A DNA stretch of 64,000 bases from UMGS1532 sp045542355 (lineage in GTDB: Bacteria > Bacillota > Clostridia > Oscillospirales > Acutalibacteraceae). The notes beneath the pieces are model-generated. The model did not search any database. It was not told the origin of the DNA and was given only the letters and a program-made list of their open reading frames with translations. A program made the position numbers and the translations under genes. Shown here one piece after another: positions 1-8,076 of the stretch (position 1 is the stretch's first letter; every line of letters starts with the position of its first letter). The DNA is taken from contig JAZQKX010000017.1 in NCBI GenBank assembly GCA_045542355.1, positions 40,015-104,014 on the forward strand, given 5' to 3'.

Positions 1-451
1 TAACAGATGAACAGATATGGTCGGTAACGCTTAAAGCCTCGGGGATAGAGGCGATAAGCTCACGGTCACCTGCGGAAAATCCCTTTTGCACCAATGCGGA
101 ATATCCTCCGATAAAGTTTACTCCAACCGTTCTTGCTGCTTTTTCCATAGCTATGGCAAATTTAACAACCTCGGGGCTTTTACAAGCGGCGGCAATAATA
201 GCAATAGGGGTCACAGAAATTCGCTTATTAATTATGGGAATACCGTATTGACTTTCTATTTCCTCACAGGTGGAAACCAAGTTACTTGCGCATCTTGTAA
301 TCTTTTCATATACGTTGCTACAAGCGATGTCAATATCGGGGTTGATGCAGTCAAGCAAGGAGATACCCATGGTAACGGTACGGATATCAAGATGCTCCTC
401 ATCAATCATTTTTATGGTTTCAAGGATATCTTTTGTGTTAAGCATACTCAT
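1..451 (-). CDS. PFL family protein (UPF0210/DUF711), N-terminal part
   Basis: The first 150 codons of a minus-strand gene that runs off the left edge. The translated start reads MSMLNTKDILETIKMI and continues with an IRTVTMGISLLDC segment and a GGYSALVQKGFS segment, which I recognise as the PFL-like UPF0210 family, normally about 450 residues. Its biochemical role is not established; the fold is related to glycyl radical enzymes. An AGGTGA ribosome-binding site lies just before the ATG at 451. The ACT-domain gene ends 9 bases upstream, and this pair is a common operon in Clostridia, which supports the call. Confidence 0.85.
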   Translation of the reverse strand, partial: MSMLNTKDILETIKMIDEEHLDIRTVTMGISLLDCINPDIDIACSNVYEKITRCASNLVSTCEEIESQYGIPIINKRISVTPIAIIAAACKSPEVVKFAIAMEKAARTVGVNFIGGYSALVQKGFSAGDRELIASIPEALSVTDHICSSV

Positions 452-460
452 GTTTTTCAC

Positions 461-730
461 CTATACTCTGTGCATGGAATTGAAGATATCTTCATGCATA
501 ACATGAATGGAAAGCCCTTTTTCGACTCCACAGGATTTTACCGCATCGGAAAACTCACTGAAAGAAACGGTTACGTTGGATACATCACACATCATAATCA
601 TACAAAACATATCCTGCAAAATGGTCTGGGACACATCAACAATATTTGCGCTGTATTTTGCGCACTCGGTGGCTACGGTGGCAAGAATTCCAACCGTGTC
701 TTTGCCTACAACTGTTATAACTGCTTTCAT
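461..730 (-). CDS. ACT domain protein (UPF0237 family)
   Basis: An 89-residue protein made of one ACT domain, the small regulatory fold that binds amino acids. It starts MKAVITVVGKDTVGILA, the typical first strand and glycine turn of the UPF0237/GcvR-like ACT group. There is no attached enzyme domain, so it probably acts as a dimeric small-molecule sensor. It sits directly upstream of the PFL-family gene on the same strand and is probably cotranscribed with it. The ligand and target cannot be read from the sequence. Confidence 0.88.
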   Translation of the reverse strand: MKAVITVVGKDTVGILATVATECAKYSANIVDVSQTILQDMFCMIMMCDVSNVTVSFSEFSDAVKSCGVEKGLSIHVMHEDIFNSMHRV

Positions 731-835
731 TTTTTGCTACTCCATTTGTAATTTTTTAATTAATTATAACACACAATCTGTACTTTTGCATTAGAATATG
801 TTACAATATTTAAAAATAATTTTGGAGAAAAAGTG

Positions 836-1705
836 ATGAAATTAACAGCCAAAGCCTACGCAAAGCTTAATTTGACACTGGATATCCTTGGCACCATGCC
901 CAATGGATACCATAATATCGAAACTGTTTTTCAGTCGGTTTCCCTTTGCGACATAATAACTCTGGAAAGCGGAAAGGATAAAATATCCGTTACCTGCTCA
1001 AAGGAAAACGTACCCGAGAACGAGGATAACATTTGCTATAGCGCTGTGACACAATTTTTTAAAAAGGCGGGGGTCCACGACGGCGTTTCCATTAACATCG
1101 AAAAGCATATACCCGAAGCCGCAGGCTTAGGGGGCGGCAGTGCCGATGCCGCCGCCGTACTCCTTATGCTGAACGAAGCCTACCCACATATACTGGGAGC
1201 TTCAGACATTCGTAGCATTGCCACCTCCCTTGGTGCAGATGTCCCCTTTTGCACCGTTGGTGGCACCCAACTTGCAACGGGAATCGGCGAAAACCTGAAG
1301 TCCTTGACGCACTGTCCCGAATGCGATATAATTCTCATAAAGCAGGGAATCAAGCCCTCTACAGCCAGTCTGTATAAGCGATATGACGGGGAGAAAAATC
1401 CTTTTCACCCAGACACAGCGGCGGAAATTTTAGCGTTAGAACAGGGAGACATTCGCAATGTAGCAAAATATGTGGGCAACTGTTTTGCCCCCCTTTGGGG
1501 AAGCGATATTGCCAATATAAAATCCCAGCTAACAGGAAAGGGCGCTCTAACGGCAGAGCTTACGGGAAGCGGTCCAACTGTTTTTGGTATTTTCAAAGAA
1601 GGCGAAGGTAAAGCTATAGCGGAGCTTTTTAGAAAACAATACCCTGAAACCTTTTTGTGTAACCCAATGGAATGCGGTGTTGAGATAATCTCAAAAACCA
1701 ACTGA
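836..1705 (+). CDS. ispE: 4-diphosphocytidyl-2-C-methyl-D-erythritol kinase
   Basis: IspE is the GHMP kinase that phosphorylates CDP-methylerythritol in the non-mevalonate isoprenoid pathway. The 289-residue length is normal. The N-terminus AKAYAKLNLTLDILG and the glycine-rich ATP loop PEAAGLGGGSADAAAVL around residue 100 are diagnostic, and the third GHMP motif appears as ELTGSGPTVFGIF near residue 240. The GGAGA ribosome-binding site at 824-828 is 7 bases from ATG 836 and only 4 from an in-frame GTG at 833, so ATG 836 is preferred. It precedes spoIIR on the same strand. Confidence 0.95.
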   Translation: MKLTAKAYAKLNLTLDILGTMPNGYHNIETVFQSVSLCDIITLESGKDKISVTCSKENVPENEDNICYSAVTQFFKKAGVHDGVSINIEKHIPEAAGLGGGSADAAAVLLMLNEAYPHILGASDIRSIATSLGADVPFCTVGGTQLATGIGENLKSLTHCPECDIILIKQGIKPSTASLYKRYDGEKNPFHPDTAAEILALEQGDIRNVAKYVGNCFAPLWGSDIANIKSQLTGKGALTAELTGSGPTVFGIFKEGEGKAIAELFRKQYPETFLCNPMECGVEIISKTN

Positions 1706-1708
1706 CGC

Positions 1709-1739
1709 TGTATAAACTTCAAAATCTCTGACAATACTC
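1709..1739 (+). promoter_or_regulatory. Candidate sigma-F promoter of spoIIR
   Basis: GTATA at 1710-1714 fits the sigma-F -35 box (GYWTA). Fifteen bases later GACAATACTC at 1730-1739 matches most of the -10 consensus GGNRANANTR. The site lies between the ispE stop and spoIIR, a gene known in Bacillus to be sigma-F dependent. Assignment is by eye. Confidence 0.45.
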
Positions 1740-1764
1740 CTTCCGAAAGGCAGGAGTATTTTTT
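1733..1764 (+). terminator. Intrinsic-terminator-like hairpin that contains the spoIIR ribosome-binding site
   Basis: AATACTCCT (1733-1741) pairs perfectly with AGGAGTATT (1752-1760). A further CC/GG pair closes a GAAA tetraloop, and the T run continues to 1764. The 3' arm contains AGGAG, the only Shine-Dalgarno sequence for the ATG at 1765. The hairpin can therefore end ispE transcription and also hide the spoIIR ribosome-binding site in read-through RNA. Confidence 0.75.
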
Positions 1765-2370
1765 ATGAACAAACGGAAAACCTTTACGTTATCAATTATT
1801 ACAGCGCTTGTGTTTTCGGTGTTGCTTTCGGTATCCGGTTTCGATGCCCGATGCAACGAAATCGAAAGCGAAATATTACGTCTGCATGTTATTGCAAATT
1901 CCGATAACTCAGAGGACCAGGAACTAAAGTTAAAGGTTCGGGACAAGATCCTAGGACTGGAATCGGAGCTATGGAAATCCGCCGAATCAAAGCAAGAAGC
2001 CATGAACATAGTGGAAGAACATATACATGAAATAGAGTCGGAAGCCAAGCGTGTTGTGGAAAGCAACGGCTACAACTACAGTGTTAACGCCGAGCTTACA
2101 AACTGCTACTTCCCCACAAGGGTGTATGAAAGCTTCACACTACCCGCGGGATATTACGACGCTTTGAGAATAACGCTGGGAAGCGGTGAGGGTAAAAACT
2201 GGTGGTGTGTGCTCTTTCCCGAAATCTGCCTCGGCGCCGCCGCAGATTTTAGCGGAGTATTAAGCGAAGACTCCGAGGAAATCGTCAGCACACCTGAGAA
2301 TTATCAGGTAAAATTCAAGGTTGTGGAATTTTATCAGGGACTAAAGCAAAAAATAAATTCAATATTTTAA
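1765..2370 (+). CDS. spoIIR: Stage II sporulation protein R
   Basis: SpoIIR is secreted from the forespore and triggers SpoIIGA to process pro-sigma-E in the mother cell. The 201-residue protein has an N-terminal hydrophobic signal segment (residues 7-24), then the family signature LRLHVIANSDNSEDQELKLK and later GKNWWCVLFPEICL, both characteristic of SpoIIR. The start ATG 1765 follows an AGGAG buried in a hairpin. Upstream lies a sigma-F-like promoter, consistent with forespore expression; ispE transcription should be insulated by the hairpin. Confidence 0.95.
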   Translation: MNKRKTFTLSIITALVFSVLLSVSGFDARCNEIESEILRLHVIANSDNSEDQELKLKVRDKILGLESELWKSAESKQEAMNIVEEHIHEIESEAKRVVESNGYNYSVNAELTNCYFPTRVYESFTLPAGYYDALRITLGSGEGKNWWCVLFPEICLGAAADFSGVLSEDSEEIVSTPENYQVKFKVVEFYQGLKQKINSIF

Positions 2371-2380
2371 AAATACCCCC

Positions 2381-2409
2381 TTGCAATTATAAAAACTTTG
2401 TGATATAAT
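2381..2409 (+). promoter_or_regulatory. Promoter of rpmE
   Basis: TTGCAA (2381-2386), 17-base spacer, TATAAT (2404-2409) with an extended TG at 2401-2402. It lies 37 bases before the GTG start of rpmE. Confidence 0.8.
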
Positions 2410-2445
2410 CTATGCGTTACAAATCTTTGAAAAGGGGTGACAGTC

Positions 2446-2649
2446 GTGAAAAAGGGAATTCATCCGCAGTATGATACTGTAATTGTTAAGTGTGCTTGCG
2501 GAGCGGAGTTTGAGACTCGTTCAACTAAAAAAGACATTCGTTTGGATATTTGTTCAAAATGTCATCCGTTCTTCACCGGTAAACAGAAGCTGGTTGACAC
2601 AGGCGGTCGTGTTGATAGATTCAACAAGCGCTTCCAAATGCAGAAATAA
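2446..2649 (+). CDS. rpmE: 50S ribosomal protein L31, zinc-binding type
   Basis: This 67-residue protein starts MKKGIHPQYDTVIVKCACG, the canonical L31 N-terminus. Cysteines in the CACG segment and the later CSKCH pair give the zinc site of the C+ form. The start is GTG 2446, placed behind AAAGGGGTGA at 2431-2440; an upstream in-frame codon at 2437 falls inside that ribosome-binding site and is unlikely. It has its own strong promoter and a strong terminator, so it is a monocistronic unit. Confidence 0.96.
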   Translation: MKKGIHPQYDTVIVKCACGAEFETRSTKKDIRLDICSKCHPFFTGKQKLVDTGGRVDRFNKRFQMQK

Positions 2650-2654
2650 TTTGA

Positions 2655-2687
2655 CGCAGCCGACCTACGGCTGCGCCTTTTTCTTTT
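2655..2687 (+). terminator. Terminator of rpmE
   Basis: CGCAGCCG (2655-2662) pairs with CGGCTGCG (2668-2675) around a five-base loop, followed by CCTTTTTCTTTT. Confidence 0.92.
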
Positions 2688-2772
2688 AATTAATATCGGG
2701 TGAGAGAAAATCTGACTTTCAAAAATAAGGTTGGATTGGTATTGTCTCCCCAGTCATCTGAGAGGTGAGCAG

Positions 2773-3393
2773 ATGGAGTCGTATATTACGGTTGAAAAAA
2801 ACGCCACAGCGGAAATTATTGAAAAACGTTCCCGATTTATTGCCAATGTGTTCCCTGTGAACAACGAGGTAGAGGCGCTTGATTTAATCGCAAAGCTTAA
2901 AAAAGAATATTGGGACGCGAGGCACAATGTTTATGCCTACATAATAAAGGAAGGTAATATCTGCCGATATACCGATGACGGCGAACCCTCGGGCACGGCG
3001 GGGGTGCCTGTGCTTGATGTTATGAGAAAACAGGGAATCGTGGACTGTCTTATAGTTGTGACCCGATACTTTGGCGGTGTGCTTCTGGGTACAGGAGGAC
3101 TGGTACGCGCCTATTCCGCGGCGGCGATCGACGGACTGGATGCGGCAAATGTAATCACTATGACTCCCTGCGCCCTTTGTGAAATTGAATGTGACTACGG
3201 AGACTACGACACACTGCTTCGCCGACTGAAAGAATCGGGCGGTGACGTTAAAGACACGATTTTCACCGATTCGGTGCTGATAAAGTTTGCCATGGAGGAA
3301 AGTTTAGTGCCCGATTTCAGGCTACAGCTAACCGATAATTTTAGCGGAAGACTGACCCTCAATGTTACGGGTAATTGCTTCGCTCACATTTGA
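2773..3393 (+). CDS. YigZ/IMPACT family protein
   Basis: A 206-residue protein of the UPF0029 (YigZ, B. subtilis YvyE) family. It shows SRFIANVFPVNNEVEA at the start, then DDGEPSGTAGVPVLD and TRYFGGVLLGTGGLVRAYS, the conserved core of the IMPACT domain. A C-terminal DUF1949-type domain follows from about residue 130. Members are linked to translation control or nucleic-acid binding but the exact role is unknown. ATG 2773 is chosen because AGAGGTGAG stands directly before it; the longer reading frame from 2731 has no such site. Confidence 0.9.
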   Translation: MESYITVEKNATAEIIEKRSRFIANVFPVNNEVEALDLIAKLKKEYWDARHNVYAYIIKEGNICRYTDDGEPSGTAGVPVLDVMRKQGIVDCLIVVTRYFGGVLLGTGGLVRAYSAAAIDGLDAANVITMTPCALCEIECDYGDYDTLLRRLKESGGDVKDTIFTDSVLIKFAMEESLVPDFRLQLTDNFSGRLTLNVTGNCFAHI

Positions 3394-3408
3394 TAAAAAA
3401 ATTATTAG

Positions 3409-3444
3409 AAAAAAGCAAAAAACAAAGGGTTTTTTGCTTTTTTT
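3409..3444 (+). terminator. Terminator of the YigZ gene
   Basis: An A-rich arm AAAAAAGCAAAAAAC (3409-3423) pairs with GTTTTTTGCTTTTTT (3429-3443), so the 3' arm itself supplies the T tract. Confidence 0.85.
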
Positions 3445-3512
3445 GCGTATATAGTATTAGAACAGCAAATTTTAAGCTGTGATTTTTAATTTTTACGAAA
3501 GGATGTGGGCTA

Positions 3513-4514
3513 ATGAGCAACTGCATACGAAAGCGTCTTGAGGAACAGGAGCATCTTACCCTATCCCCTCTTGCTGCTTTCAGCGATGCTTCAGACGAGA
3601 GAGAATATGCGGAATCCCCCAGCGATATACGTACCGCCTTTCAAAGGGATAGAGACCGTATTATCCACTGCCGTTCCTTCCGCAGATTAAAGCATAAGAC
3701 TCAGGTGTTTCTCTCCCCCGAGGGAGACCACTACCGCACCCGCCTTACCCATACCTTAGAGGTTGCTCAGATTTCCCGCACCGTGGCGAGGGCATTAAGA
3801 CTGAACGAAGACCTGTGCGAAGCCATCGCTTTGGGGCATGATTTAGGCCACACCCCCTTTGGTCACGCAGGTGAGAGAGCCTTAGATGAAATATACGAGG
3901 GCGGTTTTCGTCATTACGACCACAGCGTACGGGTTTGCCGACGCTTAGAAAAGGGTGGCAAGGGGCTTAACCTCACCGCTGCAACCTTAGACGGAATCAA
4001 GTGTCACACCAAGGGGGATGAATCCAAAACCCTTGAGGGCAGAATTGTTCGTATATGCGACAAAATTGCATATATCAACCACGACATCGACGATGCTATT
4101 AGAGCGGGAGTCATCTCCAACGAAGATATACCAAAGGAAATTCGCAACCATTTCGGCGAAACCAAAAGTCAGCGTATAAACTCCATGGTTATGTCCCTTA
4201 TACACAACAGCCAAACCGATATTCTCATGGCAAAAGACGACAACGAAATGTTCCTGACACTCCACTCCTTCCTCTTTAATTCGGTATATTTCAATCCTAA
4301 AGCCAAGTCGGAGGAGCAAAAGGTCGCGGGAATAATTGAGGGGCTTTACAATCACTTTGTTAAAAATCCCCCTCTGCTACCTCAGGAATGTCTGCCAATC
4401 ATTGAAACAGAGGGCATCGAGAGGGCTGTGGTGGACTACATAGCGGGTATGACCGATACCTACGCTATCAAGGTTTACGAGGAGGTATTCATACCAAAAT
4501 CGTGGCACATATAA
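3513..4514 (+). CDS. dgt: Deoxyguanosinetriphosphate triphosphohydrolase-like protein
   Basis: An HD-superfamily dNTP triphosphohydrolase, 333 residues, of the short Dgt-like type. Metal ligands are visible as HTLEVAQ and HDLGHTPFGHAGE around residues 86-125, followed by a second conserved DKIAYINHDIDDA segment near residue 188. Such enzymes hydrolyse dNTPs to nucleoside and tripolyphosphate and so influence dNTP pools. It is 37 bases upstream of dnaG, and the dgt-dnaG-rpoD order is typical of Clostridia. GAAAGGATGTGG precedes the ATG. Substrate preference is not visible. Confidence 0.92.
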   Translation: MSNCIRKRLEEQEHLTLSPLAAFSDASDEREYAESPSDIRTAFQRDRDRIIHCRSFRRLKHKTQVFLSPEGDHYRTRLTHTLEVAQISRTVARALRLNEDLCEAIALGHDLGHTPFGHAGERALDEIYEGGFRHYDHSVRVCRRLEKGGKGLNLTAATLDGIKCHTKGDESKTLEGRIVRICDKIAYINHDIDDAIRAGVISNEDIPKEIRNHFGETKSQRINSMVMSLIHNSQTDILMAKDDNEMFLTLHSFLFNSVYFNPKAKSEEQKVAGIIEGLYNHFVKNPPLLPQECLPIIETEGIERAVVDYIAGMTDTYAIKVYEEVFIPKSWHI

Positions 4515-4551
4515 GTAAACCATTAAATTTTCAAGAAAGGAGACGGTTATA

Positions 4552-6336
4552 TTGCCATATAAAATTCCAGATGAATTTTTAGCCGAGCTTAATCAGCGGG
4601 TAGACATTGGCGACCTGATTTCAAACTACGTCAACCTGCGGCAACGGGGCAACCGAATGGTTGGTCTCTGCCCTTTCCACAATGAAAAAACCGGTTCCTT
4701 TACGGTGTTTTCCGACACCAATTCCTACTACTGTTTCGGTTGCGGAGCGGGGGGCGGACCCATAACCTTTGTGCGTCAGATTGAAAATCTGGATTTTTCA
4801 GAGGCTGTGAAAATGTTGGCAGACCGATGCGGTATGCAGTTGCCCGAGACGGGCTACGACAACACCTTTGCAAAGCTCAAAAAACGAATTCTTGAAATCA
4901 ACCGCGAAACAGCGAGATTTTACCACAAGCATCTTCTCTCCCCTGCAGGGAAACCCGTCCTTGATTATTTTCTCTCCCGTAAGCTAAAGCCCGAAACCAT
5001 AAAGCACTTTGGTCTCGGCGCCGCTCCCGACGGATGGGACAATCTGCTTCGACATCTTCGCTCAAAAGGCTATCGCGAGGATGAAATGCTACAGGCAAAC
5101 GTGATAATGCGAGGTCAACGTGGTGGTTATTACGACCGCTTCAGAAACAGAGCCATGTTCCCAATAATCGACCTGAGAGGTAACGTCATTGCCTTTGGCG
5201 GACGAGCCTTGCCGGGGGAAGACAAAAAGGGCGCGAAATACATAAACACAAGCGACACGCCTGTGTTTAAAAAGAGTCAGAACCTTTACGCTCTCAACTT
5301 TGCAAAAAACAACTGCTCTAAAGGCATAATATTAGCAGAGGGTTATATGGATGTAATAGCTCTGCACCAAGCGGGCATAACTAATGCTGTAGCCGCTCTC
5401 GGCACCGCCTTTACCGACGAACATGCATTGCTTCTCTCCAGATACACTTCAGAAATCACCCTTTGTCTGGATGCCGACGCGGCGGGTCAGAAAGCCACAG
5501 AACGCGCCTTGGGTATTCTCTCTAAATCGGGACTCCCAACAAAGGTATTGCGAATTCCTGACGGTAAGGACCCAGACGAATTTATTAAAAACAACGGCGA
5601 CACCGCCGACACCGCTTTCAGAGACCTTGTAAGTTCGGCTATGAACAGCACCGAATACAAGCTGATTGAAGCGGCAAAGGGCATTGACGTTTCCACCGAT
5701 GGCGGTAGACTGGAGTATCTGAAAAAATGCACTGCTGTGCTATCGACCCTTAACGACGATATCGCGGTGGATTTATATGCCGGTCAGTTGGCTCAGCGCT
5801 TTTCAATCGGGAAACAGGCGATTCTCACAGAGGTGAAAAACAAATCCCGAAAGCTGAGAAGAAACCAAAACAAACAGAAATTCAAAGAGCTGATACAGCC
5901 CAAGTTCAGCACCTCCGATGTGAACCCCGAGAGACATAAGCACCTTAGGGCATCCAAGGCGGAGGAGGAAATTATATCAATACTGATATACAATCCCGAC
6001 CTGATGAATATTGCCGACGAGCATATAAACGAAGATAGCTTCGTCACCACGTTTAACAGCAGAGTGTATGGGAGAGTAGCCGAGGTTATACATAACGGTC
6101 TTACCTTTGATGTAACCATGCTGGGCGAGGATTTTTCAGCGGCTGAAAGCGGACGTGTGGCAGAATATCAGAACCGCATTGCCAAAAGCGACAATGCCAA
6201 AGATACTCTGCTGGACAGCATAAAGGTGCTGAAACAGGAAAAGGACAGCGCCGTTTCCAACGTAGATGAACTTTCGGTTGATGAGTGGGCATCCCGAATT
6301 AAAAAAATTGCTGAAAGCAAAAAATCAAATAAGTGA
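4552..6336 (+). CDS. dnaG: DNA primase
   Basis: DnaG makes RNA primers for replication. The 594-residue protein has an N-terminal CHC2 zinc ribbon (C40, H43, C61, C64), the primase core, and a Toprim domain with ILAEGYMDVIALHQAG and CLDADAAGQKA. The C-terminal third would hold the helicase-binding domain. The start is TTG 4552, 9 bases after AAAGGAG, and no better codon is near. It lies between dgt and rpoD in the classical macromolecular-synthesis arrangement, its last codons overlapping the rpoD ribosome-binding site. Confidence 0.96.
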   Translation: MPYKIPDEFLAELNQRVDIGDLISNYVNLRQRGNRMVGLCPFHNEKTGSFTVFSDTNSYYCFGCGAGGGPITFVRQIENLDFSEAVKMLADRCGMQLPETGYDNTFAKLKKRILEINRETARFYHKHLLSPAGKPVLDYFLSRKLKPETIKHFGLGAAPDGWDNLLRHLRSKGYREDEMLQANVIMRGQRGGYYDRFRNRAMFPIIDLRGNVIAFGGRALPGEDKKGAKYINTSDTPVFKKSQNLYALNFAKNNCSKGIILAEGYMDVIALHQAGITNAVAALGTAFTDEHALLLSRYTSEITLCLDADAAGQKATERALGILSKSGLPTKVLRIPDGKDPDEFIKNNGDTADTAFRDLVSSAMNSTEYKLIEAAKGIDVSTDGGRLEYLKKCTAVLSTLNDDIAVDLYAGQLAQRFSIGKQAILTEVKNKSRKLRRNQNKQKFKELIQPKFSTSDVNPERHKHLRASKAEEEIISILIYNPDLMNIADEHINEDSFVTTFNSRVYGRVAEVIHNGLTFDVTMLGEDFSAAESGRVAEYQNRIAKSDNAKDTLLDSIKVLKQEKDSAVSNVDELSVDEWASRIKKIAESKKSNK

Positions 6337-6347
6337 GGTAAATGAAT

Positions 6348-7397
6348 ATGGAAAAGAAAAACAAGGATAAGCTGGACTCCAAGCTTGACAATGTAAAAGA
6401 GCCTACCAAAGAGGAACTTGAAGAGGAAGAACTGGAAGCGATACCAGAGGATTTAGACGCTCTGGTAGAAGATACCCAGCTTCTTGACATTGACTTCGAC
6501 GACCCCTCAGCCGAAAACCTGAAGTTGGAGGAATTAGAGGCAGAAAATGCCGAGGCTAATCTTTCGGATAATGTATCTCTCGACGACCCCGTTAAGGTAT
6601 ATCTTAAGGAAATCGGCCGTGTTCCCCTGCTTTCTTCCGACGAAGAAGTGGAGTTGGCTGTGCTTATAAGCGACGGAAACGAATTTGCCAAAAAACGTCT
6701 TACCGAAGCCAACCTTCGTCTGGTTGTCAGCATTGCAAAGCGTTATGTCGGCAGAGGTATGCACTTCCTTGACCTTATTCAGGAGGGCAATGTTGGTCTT
6801 ATTAAGGCGGTTGAAAAATTTGACCATTCAAAGGGTTTTAAGTTCTCAACCTATGCCACCTGGTGGATAAGACAGGCAATCACCCGCGCCATTGCGGACC
6901 AAGCCAGAACAATCCGTATTCCCGTCCACATGGTTGAAACCATTAACCGTCTCAAAAAGGTACAGAGTCAGCTTCTCCACGAAAACGGCAAGGAGCCCAC
7001 AGAGGATATGATTGCCGCAAAGATGGAGCTTCCCGTTGAACGTGTCCGCGAAATCATGCGCGTGGCTCAGGAACCTGTTTCCATGGAGACCCCCATCGGT
7101 CCCGAGGAAGACAGCAGACTTCAGGATTTCATCCGCGACGAAGATGCTCTTGCTCCCGACGAGGCGGCGCTTAAATCAATCACAAACGCAGATATCGACG
7201 CTGTTCTTAAAACCCTCCTCCCCCGTGAGGAGCAGGTTATCCGTCTGCGCTTCGGCCTTCAGGACGGCAGATGCCACACCCTTGAGGAAGTGGGCACCAA
7301 GTTCGATGTTACCCGTGAGCGTATACGTCAGATTGAAGCCAAGGCTTTAAGAAAGCTTCGCCACCCTGTGAGAAGCAATAAATTTAAGGATAAATAA
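6348..7397 (+). CDS. rpoD: RNA polymerase primary sigma factor
   Basis: The housekeeping sigma-70 (SigA) of about 349 residues. An acidic N-terminal region of about 75 residues precedes region 1.2 (DDPVKVYLKEIGRVPLL). Region 2 contains GNVGLIKAVEKFDHSKGFKF and STYATWWIRQAITRAIADQ, and region 4.2 ends with VTRERIRQIEAKALRKLR. Two in-frame ATGs exist at 6342 and 6348; the GAGG at 6335-6338 is 3 bases from the first and 9 from the second, so 6348 is favoured. It is the distal gene of dgt-dnaG-rpoD and probably continues into the Rrf2 gene 9 bases later. Confidence 0.96.
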   Translation: MEKKNKDKLDSKLDNVKEPTKEELEEEELEAIPEDLDALVEDTQLLDIDFDDPSAENLKLEELEAENAEANLSDNVSLDDPVKVYLKEIGRVPLLSSDEEVELAVLISDGNEFAKKRLTEANLRLVVSIAKRYVGRGMHFLDLIQEGNVGLIKAVEKFDHSKGFKFSTYATWWIRQAITRAIADQARTIRIPVHMVETINRLKKVQSQLLHENGKEPTEDMIAAKMELPVERVREIMRVAQEPVSMETPIGPEEDSRLQDFIRDEDALAPDEAALKSITNADIDAVLKTLLPREEQVIRLRFGLQDGRCHTLEEVGTKFDVTRERIRQIEAKALRKLRHPVRSNKFKDK

Positions 7398-7406
7398 GGT
7401 GTAATC

Positions 7407-7796
7407 ATGCTATTAAATCTGGAAACGGATTATGCCATCAGGATAGTTGGCTGTCTTGCTGAAGCCGACAGCAGATTGGATGCCAAATCCATAGCTGTCA
7501 AAACAGGGGTCACTCCAAGGTTTACCCTTAAAATTCTCCACGGACTTGTCAGCGGTGGAATTGTTAAATCTTATAAAGGGTCAAACGGTGGATACACCCT
7601 TGCTCGCAAGCCTGAGGAAATCACTCTTTTAGAGGTGGTTGAGCTTGTGTGCGGTCCTCTTGAAATCAGCCAATGCCAGAGAGGAAGCGACGGTTGCACC
7701 CACCCAGACGGGCTTTGCAGATTCCGCGGTGTTTTCAGTGATGTCAGCCGCTATATGAAAGGTAAGTTCTCTGAAATTACCTTTAAATCAGAGTGA
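7407..7796 (+). CDS. Rrf2 family transcriptional regulator
   Basis: A 129-residue winged-helix regulator with the Rrf2 start MLLNLETDYAIRIVGCLAE and the SNGGYTLAR wing. Three cysteines in the C-terminal part, spaced Cx6Cx6C, could hold an Fe-S cluster as in IscR-like members, though the spacing differs slightly from E. coli IscR. It follows rpoD by 9 bases and precedes the TSCPD gene. Its targets may include the iscS-iscU pair at 38-39.6 kb, whose promoter carries an inverted repeat, but that link is inference. Confidence 0.9.
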   Translation: MLLNLETDYAIRIVGCLAEADSRLDAKSIAVKTGVTPRFTLKILHGLVSGGIVKSYKGSNGGYTLARKPEEITLLEVVELVCGPLEISQCQRGSDGCTHPDGLCRFRGVFSDVSRYMKGKFSEITFKSE

Positions 7797-7813
7797 AACG
7801 AGGCATAATCTAA

Positions 7814-8065
7814 ATGAAATTAACATATAAAACAAATGGGACTTGCTCCCGAATAATCGAATTTGAAATTGAAGACGACAAGGTATCAGGCGTTTCCTTT
7901 CAGGGTGGCTGTAACGGCAACCTGAAAGGTATTGGGAAGCTGGTTGAGGGGATGCCTGTGGACGAGGTTATAAGCCGACTCGAAGGTATCAGATGCGGTT
8001 TCAAAAGCACCTCCTGTCCTGACCAGTTGGCAGAAGCCTTGAAAGAATACAAAAATTCAAAATAA
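7814..8065 (+). CDS. TSCPD domain protein (TIGR03905 family)
   Basis: An 83-residue protein with the conserved segment VSGVSFQGGCNGNLKGI and the signature STSCPDQLAEAL. This matches the small TIGR03905/TSCPD family, whose cysteines resemble those in the C-terminal domain of class II ribonucleotide reductases. The function is unknown. Three to four cysteines suggest metal binding. It lies 17 bases after the Rrf2 gene and 11 before the next one, so it appears to be in the same operon. Confidence 0.88.
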   Translation: MKLTYKTNGTCSRIIEFEIEDDKVSGVSFQGGCNGNLKGIGKLVEGMPVDEVISRLEGIRCGFKSTSCPDQLAEALKEYKNSK

Positions 8066-8076
8066 GGTGATTAAAT

